This document shows positions 1-8,254 of a stretch of DNA of 42,591 nucleotides, piece after piece. The position numbers and the translations under genes were made by a program. The notes beneath the pieces are model-generated. The model did not search any database. It was not told the origin of the DNA and saw only the letters and a list, made by a program, of their open reading frames with translations. Numbering within the stretch: the stretch's first letter is position 1; every line of letters starts with the position of its first letter. The stretch comes from Bacillus sp. AFS037270. Its GTDB lineage: Bacteria; Bacillota; Bacilli; Bacillales_B; DSM-18226. The stretch covers positions 78,873-121,463 of the forward strand of contig NZ_NUNF01000005.1 in assembly GCF_002585305.1 (NCBI RefSeq). The letters are read 5' to 3'.

Positions 1-20
1 CTAGGCGCTGGAGCTGGACG
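1..20 (+). repeat. Right end of a dispersed palindromic element (cut by window edge)
   Basis: These bases match the right end of the complete element at 5554-5675 (CTAGGCGCTG followed by an AGCT-GAC tail). Most of this copy lies outside the window. It is in the same orientation as the other copies and sits just beyond the tcyC terminator. Confidence 0.75.
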
Positions 21-58
21 AAAATAAAAAGTGCCATAGCTACATGAGCTACAGCACT
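21..58 (-). terminator. Terminator of the tcyABC operon
   Basis: On the minus strand, arms of 12 bp (30-41 and 47-58, two G-U pairs) enclose a 5-nt loop and are followed by TTTTTATTTT. The hairpin begins right at the tcyC stop codon. Confidence 0.85.
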
Positions 59-793
59 CTATTGAATCATATTCAAAAACTTTTTCGTCCGTTCTTCTTT
101 TGGATTCGTAAAAATTTCGTCCGGTTTATTACGTTCGACAACGACACCTTGGTCCATAAAAATCACTTCATCCGCTGCTTCACGGGCAAAGCGCATTTCA
201 TGGGTAACCACAATCATCGTCATACCTTCTGCTGCGAGGTCCTTCATTACTTTTAACACCTCACCGACTAATTCTGGGTCAAGTGCGGAGGTAGGTTCAT
301 CAAACAGCATAACCTCCGGCTCCATCGCGAGCGCCCTGGCAATCCCGACACGCTGCTGCTGACCGCCAGATAGCTGTGCCGGATAATAGTCCTGCTTATC
401 AGCTAGCCCGACTTTTTCCAGTAGAGTTTCTGCTTTTTTCCTCGCTGTCTCCTTATTTACTCCCTTCACAACAATTGGCCCTTCCATCACGTTTTCAAGG
501 GCTGTTTTATGCGGGAATAAATTATAACTTTGAAAAACCATACCGGTTAAGCGGCGGAATGAAGCAATATCTTTCTTTGGAACTGCTTTTGAAAAATCTA
601 AACTTTGACCTGAGATCGAAATAACACCTTTCGTTGGTGTTTCCAACACGTTCAAACAGCGGAGCATCGTTGTTTTCCCAGAACCGGACGGCCCAATTAC
701 GACAACCACTTTACCTTTTTCCACTTCTAGATCGATCCCTTTTAACACTTGTAACTGGTCAAATTGTTTATATAAACCATTAATTTTAATCAT
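59..793 (-). CDS. tcyC: Cystine/polar amino acid ABC transporter, ATP-binding protein
   Basis: This 244-residue cytoplasmic ATPase powers amino-acid import with the permease and binding protein encoded just upstream. It shows Walker A (GPSGSGKTT, about 34-42), a Q-loop ([10 protein letters not shown]), the ABC signature LSGGQQQR, Walker B ([14 protein letters not shown]) and the switch histidine (VVTHE). Its length is typical for polar amino-acid importers. As I remember it, B. subtilis TcyC shares [10 protein letters not shown] and the PKEERT-(K/Q)-(K/R)-FLN ending, so I favour cystine over glutamine or arginine. It is the last gene of a three-gene operon, 24 bp after the permease. The family is certain; the substrate is inferred from similarity. 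Confidence 0.85.
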   Translation of the reverse strand: MIKINGLYKQFDQLQVLKGIDLEVEKGKVVVVIGPSGSGKTTMLRCLNVLETPTKGVISISGQSLDFSKAVPKKDIASFRRLTGMVFQSYNLFPHKTALENVMEGPIVVKGVNKETARKKAETLLEKVGLADKQDYYPAQLSGGQQQRVGIARALAMEPEVMLFDEPTSALDPELVGEVLKVMKDLAAEGMTMIVVTHEMRFAREAADEVIFMDQGVVVERNKPDEIFTNPKEERTKKFLNMIQ

Positions 794-817
794 GATAACA
801 CTCCCTTTTTCCTTAAG

Positions 818-1516
818 TTAAGCCCCATAGCGGCCCAGTCTCTTTTCCAAGTACCCTTGAAGGATGGAAAGGAAAAAGCAGATAACCCAATAAATGAGTG
901 CTACTTCTGAATAGACTAATAAAAATTCGTAGTTGGTGGAAGCAATCTCCTGACCGCGGCGGAACATTTCTGTAACCAATACCAGTGAAGCCAGCGAAGT
1001 ATCCTTAACAAGACTTATGAATGAATTGGATAAAGGCGGAACGGATACCCTTGCAGCCTGTGGCAAGATAATTCTTCTAAGTACTTGCCAGTAGGTCATG
1101 CCAATTGAATAGCCAGCCTCCCACTGTCCTTTTGGCGTTGATAAAATTGCCGCTCTGATAATTTCGGACGAATAGGCGCCGACACTTAGAGAAAAACCAA
1201 TGACCGCCGAAATATACGGGTCTAACGTGATTCCGAGATTAGGCAGTCCGTAAAAAATGATAAATAATTGCACAAGCAATGGAGTACCACGAATCGCTGA
1301 AACATACACTCGAGCGATGATTTGAAATATTCTTACCTCTGAAATTCGGGCTAATGCCGTAAGAATGGCCAGTATTATCCCAATCACAAATGAGATAAGC
1401 GTTAACGGGATCGTATAAAAAACAGCCCCCTCCAGCAGAGGCTGGAGGGAACTTTTTGCAATATCAATTAACCTTGCTGTTCGTTCCGGATCAGCAAAAA
1501 TACTATTTAAGTACAT
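818..1516 (-). CDS. tcyB: Cystine/polar amino acid ABC transporter, permease
   Basis: Integral membrane subunit of the His/Glu/Gln/Arg permease family. Several hydrophobic segments are visible (for example FYTIPLTLISFVIGIILAIL), with the EAA-like cytoplasmic loop GYSIGMTYWQVLRRIILPQA that docks on the ATPase. I start it at the ATG at 1516, giving 232 residues and a 14-bp overlap with the end of the binding-protein gene. The open frame continues to a TTG at 1564, but those extra codons lie inside the neighbouring gene and lack a ribosome binding site. A GTG at 1522 is also possible. No strong Shine-Dalgarno is seen, so translational coupling to tcyA is likely. Confidence 0.82.
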   Translation of the reverse strand: MYLNSIFADPERTARLIDIAKSSLQPLLEGAVFYTIPLTLISFVIGIILAILTALARISEVRIFQIIARVYVSAIRGTPLLVQLFIIFYGLPNLGITLDPYISAVIGFSLSVGAYSSEIIRAAILSTPKGQWEAGYSIGMTYWQVLRRIILPQAARVSVPPLSNSFISLVKDTSLASLVLVTEMFRRGQEIASTNYEFLLVYSEVALIYWVICFFLSILQGYLEKRLGRYGA

Positions 1517-2336
1517 CTTCACCAAACCATTTCTCTGAGATTTTTTTATAAGTGCCGTCGTCAACCATCTCTTTTAAGGCTTTATTGACTTCATCAACGA
1601 GTTTGTCACTATTCTTTCTAAACATAAATCCGCTTGAAGACGCATCATTTGCCGTTGCGGCAATCTTAATTGGTGCATCAGGCTTTTGTTTTTTATAGTC
1701 TAAATAGGTAAGCTTATCGTTAATCGTCACATCGACACGTTTTTGTGTCAACAATTCAACGGCTTGCTGAAATCCTTCTACTCCAACAAGATTGGCTCCA
1801 TATTTTTTTGCCATATCACCGTAGTTACTTGTCAATGATTGGGCAGCATTTAAGCCTTTAATATCTTCAAATTTTTTCACCTTAGTGTTTGAAGTATTGA
1901 CAATGAGAACACCGGCTGACGTAATATAGGGATCAGAAAAGTCATATTTCTTTTGACGGTCTGGACGAATTCCAACCTCGTTCGCAATCATATCAAAACG
2001 TTTTGCATCTAAACCTGCAAACATAGCGTCCCATTGAGTTTCTTTATATTCTGCTTTTACACCTAATCGTTTTGCCACTTCATTTGCTAAATCAACATCA
2101 AATCCAGTTAAATTACCGCTTGTATCATGGAAAGTGAATGGCGGATATGTACCTTCAGTACCAATTGTGATCTTTCCATCGTCTTGAATCTTTTTCAATA
2201 AATCTTGATTATCCGCAGTTTTCTTTTCTTCAGTGTTAACTGCTCTCTTTTGATCTTCTTTCTCATCTTTGCCACATGCTGAAAGCACCAACATAAAGCT
2301 TAGGAGCAGCGCAAAAATGACCGTAAGTTTTTTCAT
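1503..2336 (-). CDS. tcyA: Cystine/polar amino acid ABC transporter, substrate-binding lipoprotein
   Basis: A 277-residue extracellular solute-binding protein of family 3. The N-terminus is a lipoprotein signal: KK, a hydrophobic stretch, then lipobox LSAC with the lipidated cysteine at residue 21, followed by a charged linker. The mature part has the amino-acid binding signature (TEGTYPPFTFHD, then GFDVDLANEVAKRLG) and the conserved ending EKWFGEDV. ETQWDAMFAGL and AQSLTSNYG are very close to what I remember of B. subtilis TcyA, which supports cystine as the ligand. First gene of the operon, preceded by a strong sigma-A promoter. Confidence 0.83.
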   Translation of the reverse strand: MKKLTVIFALLLSFMLVLSACGKDEKEDQKRAVNTEEKKTADNQDLLKKIQDDGKITIGTEGTYPPFTFHDTSGNLTGFDVDLANEVAKRLGVKAEYKETQWDAMFAGLDAKRFDMIANEVGIRPDRQKKYDFSDPYITSAGVLIVNTSNTKVKKFEDIKGLNAAQSLTSNYGDMAKKYGANLVGVEGFQQAVELLTQKRVDVTINDKLTYLDYKKQKPDAPIKIAATANDASSSGFMFRKNSDKLVDEVNKALKEMVDDGTYKKISEKWFGEDVLK

Positions 2337-2380
2337 GTTATTAAACCCCCTAATTCTTACTATTTTTATCGGATTTACTT

Positions 2381-2409
2381 ATTTTATTACAACCTCTAGC
2401 AACTGTCAA
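2381..2409 (-). promoter_or_regulatory. Sigma-A promoter of tcyABC
   Basis: Minus strand: TTGACA (2404-2409), 17-bp spacer, TAAAAT (2381-2386). The predicted start lies about 35-40 bp upstream of the tcyA ATG. Confidence 0.8.
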
Positions 2410-2448
2410 AAGAAATGATTATATGAAGCATCCTTATTTTACCCTTTT

Positions 2449-2487
2449 ATAAAAAATAAAAACCTATCAGAAAAATTCTGATAGGTT
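2449..2487 (-). terminator. Terminator of the APC transporter gene
   Basis: Perfect 12-bp arms (2461-2472 and 2476-2487) with a 3-nt loop, followed on the minus strand by a T-rich run. The arm overlaps the stop codon of the gene. Confidence 0.88.
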
Positions 2488-3916
2488 AAGCAGATAATGC
2501 ACGTTTTGTTTTCTGATCGGCCGACTTTTTCTTTTTTGTTTTTGGCCGATAGAAAAGAATACCGCTCGCAAGTAAAATCATACCATACATAAACGTTTTA
2601 AGATCTGCTGTACCTGCTATAATCACCCAAACGGAATAAACGGTTGCCAGTAAAGCAATAATACCGTCTGTCATTCTCTGCTTTCCTGCTTTATACGTCT
2701 CTCCTGTTATTACTAACTTTAGCTGATAGACTGATGAAATAAGATACGGTACTAAATAGGCTAAGGTCGCAATGACAATGACAAAATCAAATGCTCCTGA
2801 GATGGATTTTGAAACGGTAGAAAAAATAAATAACTGTCCTATTCCGTTGGATACAATCATTGAAAAAACAGGCAGACCCTTTTTGTTTTCTTTTAGGAAT
2901 GCTGGCAGAAATAATCCTTGTTTCGCTGCTTGATAAGGAACTTCCGCAGTTAACATTAACCAGCCGATGGTTGAACCAAACAAACTAATTAATCCAATCC
3001 CTGCTAATAATTTTCCGCCGACAGGTCCTAAAACAGTTTGAATGGCATCAATTAATGGTTTATCAGAATGAATAAGCGTGTTTTGGTCCAACATCCCCAT
3101 CACAAGGGTGCTAATACCAATATAGATACCCAGTGCAATAAATAATCCTAAAATGGTAGCCCTTTTTACATCGGATTGTTTTTTGGCACGGGAAGCAAAT
3201 ACGACGGCTGACTCTACCCCAATAAATGCCCATAAGGTATTGACAGCAGCACCGTTAATTTGCCCCATAATACCGATAGCATGTCCAGCTTCATCCATTC
3301 TCGGAGCCATAAACGGCAGGATGTTGCTCTGTTCAAACGCAAACAAACCAACAATTATAAAGAAGACAAAACCAGCTACTTTTGCTGCAGTAGCAAGGAA
3401 GTTTAATCTCCCCGCACTTTCCATCCCACGCAGGATAATAAAATGGGTACCCCAAAGCAGTAAGGAACAGACTAGAAATGTTAGGCCATTACCTACTTTT
3501 AGAGTGAAATTACCGACTGTAAACCAGTTTGCATCGCTTGTTAAGATTGGAAAAAAGGTTGATAAATATCCGGCAAAGGTGGTGATCATCGCAATGTTTC
3601 CAGCTAAGTTTCCAATCCAGTAACCCCAGGTAGTCATAAATCCAGATAAAGTGGATGCATGAGAACCTGGCTTAAATAGTTCTTTTGCATAGATTTGCGG
3701 GCCACCTGTCAAATTTGGTTTACGAATCGCCAAGCTGCCAAAAACTAAGGCCAGCATCAGAACGCCTAAGCCTGTAACAAGCCAAGCGGAAATCACACCG
3801 GCTGGACTAGCTGCTTCTGACAGGGAGCGAGGCAGCATAAAAATACCTGAGCCAACCATATTCCCAATGACAAGGGCGGTTAACACCCAGAATCCTAATT
3901 TATTTGATTTCCCCAC
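2486..3916 (-). CDS. APC-family basic amino acid/polyamine antiporter
   Basis: A 476-residue polytopic membrane protein of the amino acid-polyamine-organocation superfamily with about 12 hydrophobic helices. The N-terminal helix carries the family's unwound substrate motif (GNMVGSGIFMLP, about residues 18-29). The sequence resembles the ArcD/YvsH-type arginine/ornithine or lysine exchangers, for example GGPQIYAKELF and GMESAGRLN. It probably exchanges a cationic amino acid for its decarboxylated or deiminated product, but the substrate cannot be read from sequence and no arginine deiminase or decarboxylase gene lies nearby. It starts at GTG 3916 with a strong AGGAGG upstream. Single-gene unit with its own terminator. 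Confidence 0.82.
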   Translation of the reverse strand: MGKSNKLGFWVLTALVIGNMVGSGIFMLPRSLSEAASPAGVISAWLVTGLGVLMLALVFGSLAIRKPNLTGGPQIYAKELFKPGSHASTLSGFMTTWGYWIGNLAGNIAMITTFAGYLSTFFPILTSDANWFTVGNFTLKVGNGLTFLVCSLLLWGTHFIILRGMESAGRLNFLATAAKVAGFVFFIIVGLFAFEQSNILPFMAPRMDEAGHAIGIMGQINGAAVNTLWAFIGVESAVVFASRAKKQSDVKRATILGLFIALGIYIGISTLVMGMLDQNTLIHSDKPLIDAIQTVLGPVGGKLLAGIGLISLFGSTIGWLMLTAEVPYQAAKQGLFLPAFLKENKKGLPVFSMIVSNGIGQLFIFSTVSKSISGAFDFVIVIATLAYLVPYLISSVYQLKLVITGETYKAGKQRMTDGIIALLATVYSVWVIIAGTADLKTFMYGMILLASGILFYRPKTKKKKSADQKTKRALSA

Positions 3917-4049
3917 GGTTATCCTCCTCGACGAACTTTTATATTAAAAATAATGTTTTAAATGTATGAATATTAATGAACCTCATCCAATATAAAACCT
4001 ACCGAGGTGTTAGTCAATGGGAAATTTTATCTCACTAAAGTATTACCAC

Positions 4050-4081
4050 AAAAAAGGAGACAGCCCAGCAGGCCATCTCCT
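4050..4081 (-). terminator. Terminator of nadE
   Basis: Minus-strand hairpin AGGAGA/TCTCCT extended by an inner GCC/GGC pairing, followed by TTTTTTG. Confidence 0.8.
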
Positions 4082-4101
4082 ATTTCTATTCTCTTATTAC
4101 C

Positions 4102-4923
4102 TTATTTCCACCACTCATCAAACATGCTGGCCGGAAGTCTCCGTTTATGCTCAGTGAGGATATACCTTTTTTCAACTTTTTCTGCAATTTCTGGTGAAAC
4201 AGGTTTCCCTTCCAAATAATCATCAAGTTCATCATATGTAATTCCTAATTCGGTCTCATCTGCTTGTCCTGGTTTTTGATCGAGGAGATCAGCAGTCGGC
4301 ACCTTTAAATATAGTCGTTCATCTGCGCCTAGCTCCTTAAGCAAAGCCTTCCCTTGCCTCTTGGTTAAGCCTGTCAGCGGCAAGAGATCCGCGCCCCCAT
4401 CCCCGTATTTAGTAAAGAAGCCTGTTACGGCTTCTGCAGCGTGGTCTGTACCTATGACGAGCAGACCTTCCATACCGCCGATCGCATATTGGGCAATCAT
4501 TCTCATTCTCGCTTTGACATTCCCTTTATGATAGTCACTCAGCTGATCCCCTTTAATGCTGGCATTATATTCATTTTGTACTTCATCAACTGCATTTTTG
4601 ATATTAAAAACTTCCTCGCGATCAGCCCTTATAAAGGCTAACGAGCGCATAGCATCTTCCTCGTCCTGTTGAACTCCATATGGCAGGCGCACTGCAATAA
4701 ACGTAGCCGCTGTTCCCTCTGTACGTAATTCCTCCACTGCCAGCTGGGCTAGGCGTCCTGCTAATGTAGAATCCTGTCCGCCGCTAATTCCCAGTACAAA
4801 GCCCTTTGCCTTCGTTTTTAATATATAATCTTTTAAGAAATCAATTCTCTTACGAATTTCTTCCTTCGGGTCGATGCTGGGATTTACATTTAAATCTTTC
4901 ATAATTTGTGCTTGCAAACTCAT
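4102..4923 (-). CDS. nadE: NH3-dependent NAD+ synthetase
   Basis: Cytoplasmic enzyme for the last step of NAD synthesis: deamido-NAD + ATP + NH3 give NAD+ + AMP + PPi. The 273-residue length fits the short ammonia-dependent form; no nitrilase (glutaminase) domain is present. The ATP-pyrophosphatase P-loop SGGQDS is at 47-52. Other family stretches are [36 protein letters not shown] and the C-terminal EHKRRLPA. It starts at ATG 4923 behind GAGGAGGT. Transcribed alone, divergent from the thioesterase gene. Confidence 0.95.
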   Translation of the reverse strand: MSLQAQIMKDLNVNPSIDPKEEIRKRIDFLKDYILKTKAKGFVLGISGGQDSTLAGRLAQLAVEELRTEGTAATFIAVRLPYGVQQDEEDAMRSLAFIRADREEVFNIKNAVDEVQNEYNASIKGDQLSDYHKGNVKARMRMIAQYAIGGMEGLLVIGTDHAAEAVTGFFTKYGDGGADLLPLTGLTKRQGKALLKELGADERLYLKVPTADLLDQKPGQADETELGITYDELDDYLEGKPVSPEIAEKVEKRYILTEHKRRLPASMFDEWWK

Positions 4924-5039
4924 TTGTTGACCTCCTCACCAATTAATTGATATATGTAATGTACCACATTTCACTTCTTTTCACTAAAATGAAACAAGAA
5001 AAATCAGTTTGTGGACAAAATAAAACTTGGAGGGATCAT

Positions 5040-5552
5040 ATGGAAGCAAAAACATGCAATGAAACAAGAGTTGTTCGAACAAGCCGAATTTTTCCAAACG
5101 ATGTAAATAACCATAATACCCTGTTTGGTGGAAAGCTGATCAGTGATATCGATATGATTGCTTCGATTTCCGCTGTACGTCATTCAAGAGCAGAGTGTGT
5201 AACAGCCTCCATTGATTCAGTGGATTTCCTTAGTCCGATTACACCAAAGGATTCTGTTTGCATTGAAACCTTTGTATCGAATACGGGTACGACTTCAATT
5301 GAAGTTTTCGCTAAAGTGATTGCTGAAGATCTTATGTCCGGTACTCGAAAAATTGCTGCGACAGCCTTTTTAACCTTTGTTGCCTTAGATAACAGCGGAA
5401 AACCAACAAAGGTTCCTGTGATCATCCCGGAAACGGAAGAAGAGAAAAAGCTGTTTGAAACCGGTAAAGACCGAGCAGAAAAGCGGAAAGAACATCGAAA
5501 AAGCAGTAAAGATCTCGCCAGCGTCTTTACCACACATAAGCCCTGGGAATAA
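5040..5552 (+). CDS. Acyl-CoA thioesterase (hotdog fold, YkhA-like)
   Basis: A 170-residue hotdog-fold enzyme expected to hydrolyse acyl-CoA thioesters to free acid and CoA. The family active-site region is visible: N-x-NHNTLFGGKLISDIDMIA (about 23-42), followed by VTASIDSVDFLSPI. The charged C-terminal tail is typical of the Bacillus YkhA group. I chose the ATG at 5040 because GGAGGG lies 5 nt upstream; the frame is open to 4947 but those codons lack a ribosome binding site and run into the nadE promoter region. Preferred acyl chain length is unknown. Confidence 0.85.
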   Translation: MEAKTCNETRVVRTSRIFPNDVNNHNTLFGGKLISDIDMIASISAVRHSRAECVTASIDSVDFLSPITPKDSVCIETFVSNTGTTSIEVFAKVIAEDLMSGTRKIAATAFLTFVALDNSGKPTKVPVIIPETEEEKKLFETGKDRAEKRKEHRKSSKDLASVFTTHKPWE

Positions 5553-5553
5553 A

Positions 5554-5675
5554 GAAAAGCGGAAGCGCCTTGATCAGGGGCGACAGGCATAAGACGAGCC
5601 GGCGAGAAGGCTGCTCTTTAGCCTTCTTGACGGATTGGCTTATGACCCCGAGCCCCTAGGCGCTGAAGCTAGACA
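5554..5675 (+). repeat. Dispersed palindromic element, complete copy
   Basis: A roughly 120-bp unit beginning GAAAAGCGGAAGCGCC and ending CTAGGCGCTGAAGCTAGAC. It folds on itself in nested arms: AGCGCCT with AGGCGCT, AGGGGC with GCCCCT, CATAAG with CTTATG, and an inner hairpin GAAGGCT/AGCCTTC. Related copies occur at 1-20, 7057-7117, 14721-14840 and 42525-42591, all in this orientation. It contains no gene. Confidence 0.88.
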
Positions 5676-5680
5676 ACATA

Positions 5681-5740
5681 GAAAAGCGGAAGCGCCTTTA
5701 CCAGACGCTGAAGCAGGCAACACAGAAAAGCGGAAGCGCG
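5681..5740 (+). repeat. Two degenerate copies of the palindromic element
   Basis: A collapsed copy (5681-5720) keeps GAAAAGCGGAAGCGCC and ACGCTGAAGCAGGCAA but has lost the middle. It is followed by a bare left end (5725-5740). They lie directly after the complete copy, which suggests local duplication and decay. Confidence 0.75.
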
Positions 5741-5744
5741 ACAT

Positions 5745-5779
5745 AAAAAAGGTTCACGATCTGCTCGTGAACCTTTCTT
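5745..5779 (-). terminator. Terminator of the CDF transporter gene, possibly bidirectional
   Basis: Perfect 12-bp arms (5748-5759 and 5765-5776) with a 5-nt loop. The minus-strand T-tract is strong (six Ts), the plus-strand one is weak, so it mainly stops the minus-strand transcript. Confidence 0.88.
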
Positions 5780-6752
5780 ATGATTGTTTAGTTGGTTCTG
5801 ACTTTTGCCATGTCATAACGTCATCCGCTTCATCAATCTCGATCGTGACATCAACGACGCCTTTTTCTGCCATAATTTTTTCATGTATTCTGTCCTTAAT
5901 ATCATCGGCGGCAGCAACCGTTAATTGAGGGTCAATCTCAATTTCCAGCTCAACGTGCAGGTCTTCCCCCTCTTTAATAACGGTTATATCTTGAATATCC
6001 TTTACATCTGGATCCTCCATCACGAGTACACCAATTTTATTTTCCATTTCCTCATCAGCTTGCCCAATAACCCCGGCTGCATTATCTAAAAAGACCTTAC
6101 CAACTACAAAGAGCATCATCACACCAATTAAAACAGAGGCGATACCTTCTGATTGATGTAAAGGGGTAAAGTGGGCTATAACAACAGCAATAATGGCTAA
6201 CAAGCCGCCTAAAGTCGCCACCATATCCTCCATAAACACAAGCTTTGTTGCCGGCTTCGCCCGTCCCAAATTGGCAAAAGCCACCGTAAATACATTTAGA
6301 CCTTTTGCCTCTATCTCGATTTCGTGTAAAATTTCTTTCATCGCTTTAAACAAGACAAAGGTTTCGAGCAGGGTTGCTAATGCTAACACAAGAATATTAA
6401 TCAGAAAACCACTGGACTCCGTTGGATGAATAATATGGTGGTAGCCTTCTTTAATGGTTTCAAACGCCATAACCCCTACAATTAACACTGCCCCTAAAAG
6501 AACCAGGTTAACCAAGCGGCCAAACCCATTAGGATATTTCTCAGTCGGTGCCTTTTTACTTAATGCCGAACCGACAAACACAAAGAATTGATTAGCCGCA
6601 TCGCCAAGGCTGTGCATCGTTTCGGCAAACATGGCCACATTTCCTGTAAAAAGAAAGGCCACACCTTTGATTATCGCAATAATGGTATTAATAATGGCAG
6701 CCAAAAAAGCTGATTTATTCCCTCGTTTTAATAATTGAAATAATTCTCCCAT
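5778..6752 (-). CDS. Cation diffusion facilitator family metal transporter
   Basis: A 324-residue inner-membrane exporter, probably for divalent metal cations by proton antiport. About six hydrophobic helices precede an acidic cytoplasmic domain (from about residue 230). The second helix region has the metal-site motif HSLGDAANQ (HxxxD), and a later helix has FMEDMVATLGG, which resembles the ED-containing SLC30A9/ZitB-like subgroup. Metal specificity (Zn, Co, Mn or Fe) cannot be decided. It begins 14 bp after the small gene at 6767-7000, so the two are probably cotranscribed. Confidence 0.85.
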   Translation of the reverse strand: MGELFQLLKRGNKSAFLAAIINTIIAIIKGVAFLFTGNVAMFAETMHSLGDAANQFFVFVGSALSKKAPTEKYPNGFGRLVNLVLLGAVLIVGVMAFETIKEGYHHIIHPTESSGFLINILVLALATLLETFVLFKAMKEILHEIEIEAKGLNVFTVAFANLGRAKPATKLVFMEDMVATLGGLLAIIAVVIAHFTPLHQSEGIASVLIGVMMLFVVGKVFLDNAAGVIGQADEEMENKIGVLVMEDPDVKDIQDITVIKEGEDLHVELEIEIDPQLTVAAADDIKDRIHEKIMAEKGVVDVTIEIDEADDVMTWQKSEPTKQS

Positions 6753-6766
6753 CCTATCCTCATTTC

Positions 6767-7000
6767 TTAAACGTTTTTTAGCACCATATATAAACGGTTA
6801 TTTCGTTCATTTTTTTCCTCGGAGGGTGCTAAATCATATTTTTTCAACAAATGGAACACTTCATTCAATAGTTCCTGTGAATGTTCTTTTGAAAAAAACT
6901 GCTTAAATAAATCCTTCATATCTTCCGGTAAAAAAGCTGCTTGGGATTCGTATTTACTTTTTACATCTTCCTCAGTGTGATTCAATTTACATTCGCTCAT
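6767..7000 (-). CDS. Small conserved hypothetical protein, 77 aa
   Basis: Soluble, charged, probably helical protein with no signal peptide or membrane segment. Notable stretches are FLPEDMKDLFKQFF and LLNEVFHLLKKYDLA. I place the start at ATG 7000 because AGGAGG lies about 7 nt upstream; the frame extends six codons further without support. It directly precedes the CDF transporter. I do not recognise its function. Confidence 0.7.
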   Translation of the reverse strand: MSECKLNHTEEDVKSKYESQAAFLPEDMKDLFKQFFSKEHSQELLNEVFHLLKKYDLAPSEEKNERNNRLYMVLKNV

Positions 7001-7056
7001 TTGATCTCTCCTCCTCAACTATGTACGTCTAGGATAACAGAAAAGATTCAAAGACC

Positions 7057-7117
7057 AAAAGCGGAAGCGCCTCGAACAGGGGCTTATGCCCCCGACCCCC
7101 TAGGTGCTAAAGCGGGA
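7057..7117 (+). repeat. Dispersed palindromic element, short copy
   Basis: AAAAGCGGAAGCGCC, then GAACAGGGG, CTTATG and CCCCCTAGGTGCT-AAAGC. It keeps the outer arms but lacks the inner GAAGGCT hairpin of the complete copies. It lies between two minus-strand genes. Confidence 0.82.
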
Positions 7118-7120
7118 TGT

Positions 7121-7150
7121 AAAAAAAAAAGCCCATGATTTGGGCTTTTT
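7121..7150 (-). terminator. Terminator of the AI-2E-family transporter gene
   Basis: Arms AAAAAGCCCA (7126-7135) and TGGGCTTTTT (7141-7150) around a 5-nt loop, with a long T-run on the minus strand. The plus strand also carries Ts, so it may act both ways. Confidence 0.88.
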
Positions 7151-7153
7151 CAA

Positions 7154-8155
7154 TTAAACTTTTTTATGATCTGTCACTTCTAAAACATCCAAAAGGAAAA
7201 CAAAAACAGGGATTCCGATAATTAAGCCCCATACACCAAAAAAGTGCTCGGAGAAAATCAAGATAATGAAGGTATAGAAAACAGGAAGATTCGTTTTTGA
7301 ACTCATTAAATTCGGATTTAAGATGTAAGCCTCAATTCCATGAATAATAAAAATCGCTATTCCCACATAAAGAACCTTCATTAATCCACCGATACTATAA
7401 GCGATAATCACAAGCGGAATTAATGAAATAATAACCCCAGCAACAGGAATTAATCCCAAAACAAAAACCATAATTGATAAGCCGCCTAATTGTGGAAAAT
7501 CTAACAACCATAGGGAGATCGTAGTTAAGATACAATTGACTACCGCGATAATCAATTGTGCTTCAATCACCTTACCGAATGTCCCAACAAACTTTCGGCC
7601 AAAAAACTCAACTTCTTCATAAATGGAAGAGATTTTACTGTTCCTAAATTTCTTTGTAAATTCAATTAAGCGAGGCTTTTCAAGTAAGCAGAAAATACTT
7701 AGCAGCAAGGCCAATAAGACTTGTAAGGTAACACTGCTAATATCCGTAAAATACTTAATTAAGAAAGTAAATCCTTGCTCCAGGTAACTGGAGATTTTAA
7801 TTTCTTCCATCCGGTTCACAAGATAATTTAAAATAATATTATCGTGCTTGGCCGTGTAAAAAGCCGTTAACTGCTTGATTAGGGCGGTAATTTCCTGAAT
7901 AATCATCGGCAAATACATGACGAAACAATAGGAAAGCAGCCCGACAATACAGGCATAAGAGATAACCACAATTAACCTGCGATTAAGCGGGATCTTTTTT
8001 TCGATGAATTGGACTAAGCGATTCATTAAAAAGGTAAAAATAAAGGTAAGTAAAATTAAATTAATCATCGATCTCATTGCATATAAAACAAGGGCAATGA
8101 GAACAAAAATAGAAATTCTCTTAAATCCACTGCTCTGCATAAGTTTATTTATCAT
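7154..8155 (-). CDS. AI-2E family (PerM/YtvI-type) membrane transporter
   Basis: A 333-residue polytopic membrane protein of the AI-2E/UPF0118 family. Two or three N-terminal helices, a long extracytoplasmic stretch (about 80-150), then C-terminal helices with the family signatures GLIPVAGVIISLIPLVIIAY and HGIEAYILNPNLMSSKTNLP. Members are proposed exporters or ion/proton antiporters, and very few truly move autoinducer-2, so no substrate is assigned. It starts at ATG 8155; the Shine-Dalgarno is weak. Monocistronic, following the polysaccharide deacetylase in the same direction. Confidence 0.85.
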   Translation of the reverse strand: MINKLMQSSGFKRISIFVLIALVLYAMRSMINLILLTFIFTFLMNRLVQFIEKKIPLNRRLIVVISYACIVGLLSYCFVMYLPMIIQEITALIKQLTAFYTAKHDNIILNYLVNRMEEIKISSYLEQGFTFLIKYFTDISSVTLQVLLALLLSIFCLLEKPRLIEFTKKFRNSKISSIYEEVEFFGRKFVGTFGKVIEAQLIIAVVNCILTTISLWLLDFPQLGGLSIMVFVLGLIPVAGVIISLIPLVIIAYSIGGLMKVLYVGIAIFIIHGIEAYILNPNLMSSKTNLPVFYTFIILIFSEHFFGVWGLIIGIPVFVFLLDVLEVTDHKKV

Positions 8156-8254
8156 AGATACTGATCGAACCCCATTATGTTTACTAGTAAAAGTTTTTAC
8201 ACTTTTTTTAATTATATCAAATCTTTACCGTATTTTGTCGGTTTTAGTCTTCTT

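Noticed and set aside
1517..1564. Longer N-terminus of the permease starting at TTG 1564
   Set aside because: These codons lie within the binding-protein gene, lack a ribosome binding site and add a segment not seen in related permeases.
3153..3623. 156-aa plus-strand frame inside the APC transporter gene
   Set aside because: Antisense shadow of a clear 12-helix transporter; composition is typical of a reversed membrane-protein gene.
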